A stretch of 64,000 nt of DNA from Malurus cyaneus samueli (taxonomy: Eukaryota; Chordata; Aves; Passeriformes; Maluridae): assembly GCA_009741485.1 (NCBI GenBank), contig CM019229.1, positions 3,610,877 through 3,674,876 of the forward strand, in the 5' to 3' direction. The notes under the pieces were generated by a model that worked only from the letters and a program-made list of their open reading frames with translations, was not told the origin of the DNA and did no database searches. This document shows positions 26,726 through 35,207 of this stretch, in pieces (position 1 is the stretch's first letter; each line of letters starts with the position of its first letter). Position numbers and translations under genes: made by a program.

Positions 26726-27450
26726 ATCTTAACTCTCACAATTCTACTTTCTCCTGGTAAGGCCCAGCGCTGGCAAGGCCTGATGGAGCCTGTATAAACT
26801 GGAGCCTTGGAGTCTGCATAAACCACAAATTATCTCCCAAAGCCATATAAATCACACACTTAACAGAGCAATAGTCATAACCAGACCATAGTTATGACTG
26901 TGGAAGGGCTGAAATGTGAGGTGCAGCACAATCCAGCTGGTCACACACAGCTCCCACCTCCCTGGAATCACACAGCTGACATTGAGCTCCTGTAGAAATT
27001 GAAGTTCAGGTCTGGAACTGAAATCCAGCTCAGCCTCCGATGTGCTTTGGAAACCCAGCTCTGGAGCTGGGTTTGGGCAGCTCTGGGAGGAAAGTGTCCC
27101 AGTGTAGGGAGTGTTAACAGCTTGCATGGGAGAAAAACGCCACGTCCTTGGCTGTCTTGAGAAAAGAGATTGGAATGTAGAATTGATAATGCAGGTGGCT
27201 TACAATTATAAACATTACTAATATTGTAGCTTTTGCAAACCTACCAATCCTATGCTGTTGAGTAGAAAGTGACAGCCTCACTGACCAATGTATGTGTGAC
27301 ACAAATGTGTGCACTGGTTGCTAAAGTGGATAAAGGAGGCCTGTCCCAGAATAAAAGGGTTACTTTTTGTGTGTGTATATGTGTGTCTTTGTGTCTGTTA
27401 TTTTGTGTCGGCTGTCTGGCCAACAGCGACATCCCAGCAGTGTGATTCTG

Positions 27451-27488
27451 GTCCCTGTAGGTCCCTGTAGGTCCCTGTAGGTCCCTGG
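27451..27488. repeat. 10-bp tandem repeat (GTCCCTGTAG)
   Basis: About 3.7 units are present. The copy 2 version (44032-44070) has one extra base in its third unit and lacks one base in its first. Confidence 0.93.
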
Positions 27489-27659
27489 GTGCTGTGAGTG
27501 CCCATCCTTCATCTGCCCCTCCAGTCTCTGACAGCAGCTCCGATTCACGCCGCTGGCACCGCGGGAAATGCACTCAAACCTCACCACAGTGATTTGTTTC
27601 CCTCCATTCACTTTTGTTTTGACCAGTTTTACCAGTGCCAAGCAGGACCAGCCCTCTGA

Positions 27660-28145
27660 AGGCTCCCTTTACAAACCCTTTTGGGCTGTGAGCGTCGGGT
27701 GTCCCCTCCAGAGCTGCCCACAGAGCGCCACACGGGGCCAGCCTTGCCAAAACCCTCTGAGAAACTGCTCTTCCCTTCCCTGGCTGCCCACACTGCCTTT
27801 TGTGGCTCACTATTTAGGGATCTGGAGGGGAGAACAGATGGAATAAATCCTCTGCGGGTAGCCAGGGGACCGAGGCACTTCTGGGAAACGCTGCCTGCCT
27901 CTTCGCTGGGTTTGTGTGCGAGGTGCCCGCGAGTCACTCGGAGCAATTTGCTCCGTAAATCTCGGGGTCTGCCGGGCTTCCGGGAGGGGTCCCCAGCAGA
28001 GATGCCTTGGATCCCACTCAGGGGGAGTTTCCAGCCAGCTCTCCTCCATTCCAGCCCCGCTGGAGCAGCCAGGAACCAGGCCAAGCCCGCCATCCATAGA
28101 TCACCTCTGCGGATGTGGCGAGCAGGCAGGGGGGAGAGGGGGAGG
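27660..28145. other. GC-rich, CpG-containing unique segment
   Basis: This stretch is richer in G+C and CpG than its surroundings (for example TCTGCCGGGCTTCCGGGAGG). It has open frames of 180-189 codons on both strands. Those frames break at several one-base differences in copy 2, so coding is not supported. It could be a diverged regulatory region, but nothing here proves that. Confidence 0.3.
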
Positions 28146-28249
28146 CACACATTAAATCTCACAAGTACCATTTTGTTTTCCCTTCCTCCTTCTCTTCCAC
28201 CCTCCTCCCCTCTCCTCCTTCCAACCCCCTGCTTTTTTCTTTTTTTTTA

Positions 28250-28440
28250 AATTTTTTTTCGGTAGCTGATGGCGGTGGTAAAATTCCAGGGGGCCAAGAC
28301 AAACTGTTAAACATTGTGATTTCTAATGGTTCCTCTTGGAAATTGCTGACAGATGCTGGTCCTGAGATCAGTACAGTGGAGGCTGCCAGCGTGAGGCGTG
28401 GGGCCAGCCATTGATTCCCTCTTGTAACAGGGAAATCAAA
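28250..28440. promoter_or_regulatory. Candidate conserved element or orphan exon-like segment
   Basis: A long T-rich tract ends in TTTTCGGTAG, an acceptor-like site. About 150 bases follow that stay open in one frame and are kept almost unchanged in copy 2 (about 44827-44996). The predicted peptide is unfamiliar. The sequence also contains HMG-box-like ACAATG and AACAG motifs on the minus strand. It may be a conserved non-coding element or mean nothing; sequence alone cannot decide. Confidence 0.15.
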
Positions 28441-28955
28441 ATCTGTGCTAACTCTCCAGGCAGACACCGTGGGCCACTTCTCTCAAAGTTTCTCCTTGTC
28501 TTCCCTCCTGTTTCCTACTCCCTTTCCTCCTTGGCCAGACTTTACCCTTTGCTTTCTATTTTATAATTTTAGTTCACAATTTTCTGTGTCCTCCCCTGGC
28601 CCTTTTCTTCCTCCTCTGTTCCTTTTTGCTCCTGGACTCTGTGGATGCTTGCCCGGCTACGACTCAGAGAAAGAGGAGCGCAGGAATTTGACTGATGCAG
28701 CAAGTTTCTTCTTTTTGGAACCTCCAGCTCGCGAGGCAGCTTATTTGTGTCTCAAAATACAAGCTGGACAAAGCCGAGGAGGGAGACGGGACAGGGCTGG
28801 GGTCAGTCAGGGTCTTGCAGGAGGAGAGGGAGGGGAGCTGCAGGAACGAGCTCTGATTCCAGCCAGACGTGGAGCTGCCTTTTTGCGCTCTGTGCCCGAG
28901 CTGCTGCTGCACCCACGATGTGCCCCAGCCCGACAGAGCAGCCTGGCATTTCTCC

Positions 28956-29479
28956 TGTTAGGAATATTAATCCACAAGCACCAGAGGTTTATGTCCAAAA
29001 AGGAGACAGAGGAGTCCCGCAACTTTATTCATGAATAAAGGGAGAGGTCATGGGCATTTCCCATGGGGTCTCTCAAATTCATAGAGGACGCAGCCTCCTT
29101 TTATCCCAATTTCCCGGCCGCGGTTCCCTCTTTCTTTCCCCATTGGCTGAGGTACTTGAGAGGTACAAGCTCCCTGAAATGCCTGATGAAACCCCCCTTC
29201 TATCATAAATTGCCCCCCCCCCCCTTCAGTTTACATCTCTGTGTCTCTGCTCTGGTAGTTTATTTACATAGTCATAGATAAGTCAATCAGTGGAATTCCT
29301 ATGCAAATCCTTCCCATTGTTTCTTTCTATCTCCCAATATCAGACTTATCTCACCCCAGAGTCAGAGTTTGTTTGTAAAGACACTACCTTTTCATTCCTT
29401 TCACTCCTGACTCCACACCAGCTCCTTGTGGCAGAACATCCCCGAGAGCGGCAGTTTGGCAAAGGAACAGATTAGCCAC
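28956..29479 (-). mobile_element. Solo LTR, endogenous retrovirus (family A), in copy 1
   Basis: The element is related to the plus-oriented LTR at 55800-56260 and to 29480, 45519, 46035 and 57371. In its own orientation the U3 part carries a CCAAT motif and GGATAAAAGG, then AATAAA inside the palindrome TTTATTCATGAATAAA, and it ends TTCCTAACA. Its end at 28956 (plus strand TGTTAGGAA) fits the TG...CA rule. A run of about 13 C lies at 29212-29225. No gag, pol or env sequence lies beside it, so it is a solo LTR. Confidence 0.8.
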
Positions 29480-29985
29480 TGTGAGGAAAATTAATGCACA
29501 AACACCAGAGGTTAATGTCCAAAAAGGAGACAGAGGAGTCCCACAACTTATTCATGAATAAAGGGAGAGGTCATGGGCATTTCCCATGGGGTCTCTCAAA
29601 CTGACAGAGGATGCAGCCTCTTTTATCCCAATTTCCTGGCCACAGCTCCCTCTCTCTTTCCCCACTGTCTGAGAGACTGGAGGGGTACAGACTCCTAGAA
29701 CAGCTAATGCAACCCCCGATTTAACACACATTCCCCTTCCTTTTTTCTTTTTTTTGTCGATGTCTCTGCCCTTGTAGTCTATTAACACAGCCTGGGCTCA
29801 GTTAATCAGTGGAATTCCTATGGAAATCCTTCCCAGGAAAGGAAATAGGAATTTTCCTATTTTCCATAGGAAAATTTCCTATGGAAATCCTTCCTTTTAT
29901 CTCCCAGGATTGGTTTTATCTTACCCGCAGAGTCACAGATTTTTTGTGAAGACGCTCACTTCTCATTCCTTCCAGCCAAGTCTCA
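29480..29985 (-). mobile_element. Second family A LTR, abutting the first head to tail (copy 1)
   Basis: It starts exactly where the first LTR seems to stop (TGTGAGGAAAATTAATGCAC) and repeats the same motif order, including the palindromic AATAAA site and the CCCATGGGGTCTCTCAAA block. It differs from its neighbour by many substitutions, so the two are not the identical LTRs of a recent single provirus. The right boundary is approximate. The palindromes at 29844-29884 lie inside it. Confidence 0.75.
29844..29884. repeat. Two adjacent palindromes inside the LTR
   Basis: AATAGGAATTTTCCTATT (arms of 8, 2-base spacer) is followed at once by a second palindrome with arms CCATAGGAAA/TTTCCTATGG and one extra A in the centre. 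In copy 2 (46407-46426) the second one is the perfect 20-mer CCATAGGAAATTTCCTATGG. They probably arose by inverted local copying of the TTCCTATGGAAATCCTTCC motif that flanks them. Confidence 0.9.
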
Positions 29986-31163
29986 GTTTTGCTGGTAAAG
30001 CTTAGAAAAGCGCTGACACAGCCCCAGACATTGTCAGGAGTTTCAGGGGCCAGAACAGACCCGGGGGTGTGGAGGAGGGGAGGCATTTGTCCCTGGAAAG
30101 GTTCACGACATCTGCATGGAATTGGAAGCGGCTGCTCTGCAAGGAACACATTTCTGGCACTGGGGTGGGTGAAATCCCCAATTTGCCTCCTTTTTGCTGT
30201 GACTGCTGTGAGTGGGAAACACCAGAGGGGTGAGAGGAGCACCTGGGAGCTGGGTTTAAGAGCAAAAGTTCAAATAAATGTGCACAGCCAGGGCACTAAA
30301 CCTGCTTTCCATGGTTCCTCCTGTGTGAGTTGTAGTGGGGAGTGTTTGTGTTGGCCATGGGGGAAATCTCCTCAGAGAGAAGGTTCTGCAGCTCTGAACA
30401 GGTCACAGAGCCAGGGCCATCACTGTCCCCATTGCTCTCAGCCTGATCTGCCCTCATCTGGTCCTGGCAATGATCCTGTCACTGAAATCTCTGACTAAAG
30501 TTATTTTAAAATAGTTTAAACTCGTATATTTTCCTGTGTCACCTGTGGCAGGTGCAGGGATGTCACTGTTCTCTACCTTCTGTAGAAAACACAAACTTTT
30601 TGGGCTCACTCAGGCTGTGGCAGTCACAGATATTCCTCTCAAAACCAGAAAGAATTCTCATGCTCCAGCTCACAAACTCCCAACCACAGATGGACAGTTA
30701 ATACCTAATGACAGAAACATGATTTGAGTCTTCCAGCTCTTAAAACCCAAGTGCTACTCAGAGACTGAAAGCACTTGCCTTGCCTGTTAGACATGATGAA
30801 AACATATCAGTTGAGTAATTTAATTCAGTAGGAACAGCAGGGAAATAGCACAAATATACAAAGAAATTCATTGCACTTTGATATTTCTGGCAAGACAAAG
30901 GGTGTGTGTAATTGTGTTTTTCATTGCTGAGTTCACTGCCCGATCACAGTGAATAAATAATGTAAGAGGAAGAGAATTATGATTTTATATTCCTCAGAAT
31001 GTCTCTGTAGCTGCTGTTTATTATTTAGAGTGTGGTAACACCTAAAAATCCCCTCAGAAAATGCAGTTCTGTCATTTCAGGCACCGTACCCAACCAAAGT
31101 GGGTAACAGAGGCTTTGTCTTAGCATGTTAAATAAGCTTTAAGAGCTGGGATGTGCTTGGATG
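29986..31163. other. Unique non-coding DNA (copy 1)
   Basis: No gene or transposon is recognised. The open frame 29989-30498 (169 codons) breaks through small indels in copy 2 and has no familiar domain. Confidence 0.5.
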
Positions 31164-31183
31164 GGGAGAATAATTATTCTCCC
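31164..31183. repeat. Perfect 20-bp palindrome
   Basis: GGGAGAATAATTATTCTCCC is its own reverse complement. Copy 2 keeps an 18-bp core (47679-47696); the outer base pair is lost there. Confidence 0.95.
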
Positions 31184-31389
31184 TTCCCCTGAATTATTCA
31201 GGCATTGATTTGGGGATGCTTCCTGTGAGATATCTGGGATTGGGATGTGCACAGTGGGCAGAAATTGCTTTATTTCCTGCATCAGCTGCAAAGGACACAA
31301 TCGCAGATCCTCTTCTGAGGCCGAATTCTCTGGGCACAAAACAGGAGGATGAAAATATAAAGAGAAAATATAATCCTCTTGATATTTGC

Positions 31390-31625
31390 CTCGCTGTGTG
31401 AAGACGCTATTGCTTTTATATTATTAAAAAATATATTATTGTTATTAACATATTTAATTAATTTATAAAGAGAAAGTGAATATACTTACCGTGTGTGAAG
31501 AGAAGGCCATTGATTTTATATTATAAAAATAATAGTTGTTATTAAATATTTGATTATTTAATAAATAAATAATATTTATATTTATTGAATATTGATTTAA
31601 ATGGATTTTTATAATTAAAACAGTC
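31390..31625. repeat. AT-rich tandem duplication (two units in copy 1)
   Basis: Two units of about 95-100 bp each begin with a GTGTGAAGA string, followed by an ATTG and TTTATATTAT start and an A/T-rich body. Copy 2 (about 47900-48035) has a single, further altered unit. This is one of the larger differences between the copies. Confidence 0.75.
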
Positions 31626-32249
31626 ATACATGGAGTAGACATGGAGTCAGTGGGGTTTTTACCTCCCCTGATCTGGTGCTTTGCCAAAAAACTGTGCAAT
31701 CACCAATACCTAGAGTCCGGCAGGAGGAGGAACAACATAATCGAGTCTTTTCTTTGAAATGTCTTGTTTTCTGCCTGGAGATGCTCCCATGGAACCAAGC
31801 TGTGATGGGAGAGAGAAGGGGGGCAAAGAAGGTGCAGAACACATCAAAAATCATGGCAGGGCTTCTACAGAGCCAAATTCCTTTGCAAGGGGAGAAACTG
31901 AGTGGGGTGAAAAAACCCTATAGGTGAAACTCCAGGATGTTGCTGAAGATGATCATATATAACAGCATTTGTCAAAAATAATTCCTTTTTCCCTCCTGCA
32001 GGATTGAAAACACATTGGCTGCTGAAGAAGATGGAGCCAAAGTGTTTTCAGTACCTATTACAGAAAATGTAGGAGAACCCTGAGTGGGAGATTTCTGGAA
32101 AAGAGGAAGGAAGAGGTTCAGCTTTTGCTCGCCCAGCAGTCAGGATCCTGCAGGTGCCAGGCAAGAACTCCCTCTGGCTTCTGTCAGCCACAAATGGGAG
32201 CCACCAATGTCCCCAGAGCTTGTATCCTGAGGGTGCAGAGATCCGGGAA

Positions 32250-32335
32250 GGTTTGGGTGAGGAATTTCAGGGATAAGCAATTCCAGGGATGAACAATTCC
32301 AGGGATGAGCAATTCCAAGGGTGAAGAATGTCAGC
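32250..32335. repeat. 16-bp VNTR, 5 units (copy 1)
   Basis: The units are variants of GGGATGAGCAATTCCA. Copy 2 (48657-48755) has about six units in a different variant order, so this locus varies between the two copies. Confidence 0.85.
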
Positions 32336-33050
32336 ATTCTCGAGCTGACTGCCCCAACCCGATTTCTGCCCCTGGAGGAAGGACCAGGCAGGACCTGCCC
32401 GTGAGCCAACCCTGACACTGATGTGTGTCTGACATCCTGCCCTCCTCCCTTTCTCCCAGATTTTCCTAACCCTGCTGCTTTATTCCCAGCTCCAGATGGA
32501 AGTGTTGAAAGGCAGCCCCGAGAGATGCTTTTCTTGCTCATAATTAGTATTTTTCTAAACTTTATCAGCTCTGCCTAGCATCTTCTGGACAGAGATGGAA
32601 ATTCCCTTCATGATGAGATGAATATTATAATTATGTTTGCTGTTTTACACTTTGTCTGTGGCTCTGTGTGGTAAAAGTTTGAGAAAGTCAGAGATGCCCT
32701 AGGAATCAGCCACACTCCAGGAAAGGCTAGGTTTGGGTAGTTCAGCTTTTCCCAATTTCTGCTTCAAAGACCCCCCGAGGACCCAGACCTTTCAGGGGGG
32801 ACTCTGGGGTCCCTCACTGCTGCGAGCAGGGAAGGGGAAACAGAGGAAAAACCAAACTGCAGAGCTCAGAGGAGCAGAAAGGGAGTGTGGGATGAGCCAG
32901 GCAGTGGGGGAGGTTTAGATTGTCATTTTTGGGGCAGCACAGCTCAGCCTGGAGAGAAACCACAGAGGAACCTCAGGTGTAGCAAGAAATGGTGAGATTC
33001 TGCAGGGCAGAGGTTGGTGATGGATCAGGTGGGGGGGAGCAGAACATTTC

Positions 33051-33170
33051 AGAGACAGTTTAGAGACAGTTTGGGTCTTCAATTCAATTTAGGGACAGTT
33101 TGGGTCTTCAATTCAATTTACAGATAGTTTTTGGTCTTCAATTCAATTTACAGACAATTTTGGGTCTTCC
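33051..33170. repeat. 29-30-bp tandem repeat, about 4 units (copy 1)
   Basis: Each unit carries ACAGTTTGGGTCTTCAATTC and an AATTTA end, the last unit being partial. Copy 2 has the same unit number at 49475-49594 with one-base changes. Confidence 0.93.
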
Positions 33171-33261
33171 TTGCATCACAGGCAGGGCTCAAACCTGTCT
33201 GAAACTGGCCCTGCTTTGCTGCATCACTGAAGAAACTGTGTTAAAATCTCGTGATTGTCTG

Positions 33262-33420
33262 TGCCAGAGGCAGCCAGGAGCTGCTCCATCCCTGGCAGTG
33301 CCCAAGGCCAGGCTGGACAGGGTTTGGAGCAGTCTGGCACAGTGGAAGGTGTCCCTGCCATGCCAAGGGTGGCACTGGGTGATCTTTAAGGTCCAACCCA
33401 AACCATTCCGAGATTGTACA
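33262..33420 (+). mobile_element. CR1 LINE 3' end (copy 1)
   Basis: It carries CCTGGCAGTGCCCAAGGCCA, then GGCACAGTGGAAGGTGTCCC and GGTGATCTTTAAGGTCCAAC, ending CCATTCCGAGATTGTA. The counterpart is at 49686-49845. Confidence 0.9.
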
Positions 33421-33995
33421 GCTCAGAGCCTTTTAACAGCAGCCTTTGGCAGCACCTCTGGGTCCTCTCTTCACATAAACTCCTTCAATCATCAGGATTC
33501 TCCCTTTTCCTATCTCCCTTGAGAAATCTTCCCGGTTTCCCAGGGCATTTCCGAGGCAGAGCTGGACACGCTGCGATGGCTGTGGCGACCACGCCGGCTA
33601 GTGCCTGCTCCATGAAATGCACTCCCTCCCTCCCTTCCCTCTTCTCCTTTTCCGATTCCCTTGGTGTGCAATCAGAGAGGAGAAAATTAACGAGTCAATC
33701 ACGAGAATTAAGGATGTCCCCAGAGAAGATGGATCCTATCAAGCTGCGCTTCTGAGCCCACAGGAGTTTTCCAGGGCTCGGGACAAAGTTTTGGGAGGAT
33801 TTGCGGGCGTGTGTTGGTGTGGCAAGTGGCAGGGAACATCCAGACCAAGTCTAGGAAAGAGAGAAAATACTTTATTTCATCTTCAGATTAGGAATAAATC
33901 AACCAGTTTAGACAGATCAGAAAATCACTCCCAGATTTAGAGCACACCAGCAAAAAACACCTGACAAAATCCTCCACTCACCTTTTTTTTTTGAC

Positions 33996-34383
33996 GCACG
34001 GGAGAGAGAATGTGTTTGGTCTCCCAGCTGGGAAAAGGGCAGGGAAAAGCTCTGGGAAGGTTATAAATACAGAAAAGGGAAAAGGCAAAAATCACTGGGA
34101 CCCTCTCAGAGCTCGGGCTGCTCCTGAGTGTGACAGAAAATGTGTCAGAGCAGCGTATGCTGCACAAAGGGGCACCTGAGAGCCTCCACTCACACCCAGC
34201 CACCGGGGAAACTGAGGCACAGGGTGACATCCCCTTTTCAAAGGTGTCCCAGCAGTTCTGCCCCGGAAACTTCCTTCACATGGCCCTTTTTGTAATACCT
34301 GCTGACTTCTGATCCTGGCAGGGAATCTGAGACTTCCAGAAAAGAAGGACTGGAGCTGGGAGCAGAAGAGTCAGGCTTTTACA
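33996..34383. other. Segment private to copy 1 (388 bp)
   Basis: Between shared flanks (left ...CTCACCTTTTTTTTT, right GGACACCGTGATTGAGGG) copy 1 has 388 bp with no match to the 213 bp at the same place in copy 2. I recognise no transposon or gene in it. It is either an allelic replacement or a mis-joined read. Confidence 0.8.
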
Positions 34384-34690
34384 GGACACCGTGATTGAGG
34401 GTTTGGGATGAGTCTGCAGCCAGTCTGTGGATGATTTCAGCCCTTTCTATTTTCTTTGCAGCCATTTCCCATCTCTCACAAATGAAAGCTGCCAGATATG
34501 CCTGACAAATGAAGTGCCAGCGTCAAATAACAGGCGGTAAATAATCACCTCAGCACCAATCCTTCTTCATTTGGCAGAAAGGCACTTTCTTTTCCTTATT
34601 TTAAAGTTAATTGATGCTTGAAGTATTAGGTATTTCGACTTTCCAAAGGACCCAGTGCCTGTGAAGTCACAGCCTGTGGAATTCTGAAAT
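34384..34690. promoter_or_regulatory. Candidate conserved non-coding element
   Basis: The stretch is well kept between copies and has moderate GC with many short transcription-factor-like words (for example GCCAGATATGCCTGACAAAT and AATAACAGGCGG). It lacks repeat signatures. The look is that of a vertebrate conserved non-coding element, but no comparison is possible here. The counterpart is at 50622-50930. Confidence 0.15.
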
Positions 34691-34693
34691 AGA

Positions 34694-34885
34694 ATGGAGA
34701 TGGTTTGGGTGGAAGGGATCTTAAAATCATCCAGTGCCACCCCAGCATGGCAGGGACACCTCCCACTGTCCCAGGCTGCTCCAGCCCATGTCCAGCCTGG
34801 CCTTGGGCACTGCCAGGGATCCAGGGGCAGCCACGCTTCTGGCACCCTGTGCAGGGCCTGCACACCCTGGTTTGATTCACCCAGG
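34694..34885 (-). mobile_element. CR1 LINE 3' end with many missing bases (copy 1, near gap)
   Basis: This is a reverse-complement CR1 3' end. Compared with copy 2 (50931-51122) and with the other CR1s in the window it lacks bases, for example GCCACGCTTCTGGCACCC where the others read GCCACAGCTTCTCTGGGCAC. The errors cluster within about 320 bases of the gap, as expected at a poorly supported contig end. Confidence 0.9.
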
Positions 34886-35004
34886 TGAATCCCCCTGGTT
34901 TGCCCCATATTTCCACTCTCAATCTCTACAAACACCCAGCCAAAGCCCAGAATTCAGCTTTGGGAACGTGAAGCACTCACAGACTGCAGTTGTGGTGAGT
35001 GGGA

Positions 35005-35029
35005 NNNNNNNNNNNNNNNNNNNNNNNNN
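35005..35029. other. Assembly gap (25 N)
   Basis: Twenty-five consecutive N separate the two copies of the 16-kb repeat. The gap lies exactly between the last base of copy 1 and the first base of copy 2. Confidence 1.
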
Positions 35030-35174
35030 GAGCCTGAAGGGTCTTCAGAGAACCTGTGTTTGGTTTGGTTAAAACTCCTGCTCAATAGGAGCCACAGTTA
35101 GGCAGGACTGGATTAAAACGTGGGCAGTGTTCTAGCAATGAAGCAATTAATCTGTTTCATAAATTACCACTGAT

Positions 35175-35207
35175 TGCGGTCTTTTTTTTTTTTTTTTTTT
35201 CACTGAT
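35175..35207. repeat. Poly-T insertion with 7-bp flanking duplication (copy 2 only)
   Basis: Copy 1 reads TACCACTGATAGCC at 18541. Copy 2 reads the same up to CACTGAT, then TGCGGTC and 19 T, then CACTGAT again before AGCC. The 33 added bases are thus flanked by a CACTGAT direct repeat. The poly-T is not at the position of a normal retroposon tail in either orientation, so an artefact or template switch is as likely as a real insertion. Confidence 0.85.

Larger units (their letters stand above)
18403..35004 (+). repeat. Large direct repeat, copy 1 (16.6 kb)
   Basis: This interval is collinear with 35030-51254 in the same orientation. It begins with GAGCCTGAAGGGCTCTTCAG, and copy 2 begins GAGCCTGAAGGGTCTTCAG directly after the N gap. 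It ends at TTGTGGTGAGTGGGA immediately before the gap, whereas copy 2 continues past the matching point (51240-51254) into unique DNA. Most differences are one-base indels. Copy 1 is mostly the fuller one, but near its own end (34690-34870) it is the one with missing bases. This fits the end of one contig that overlaps the next. I recognise no gene in it. Confidence 0.95.

Noticed and set aside
27681..28250. Open frames of 189 (plus) and 180 (minus, 27629-28171) codons
   Set aside because: They overlap on both strands in GC-rich DNA, break in copy 2 and have no recognisable domain.
28956..30000. Possible full provirus between paired LTRs
   Set aside because: No internal region lies between the adjacent LTRs, and no gag, pol or env reading frame is visible anywhere in the window.
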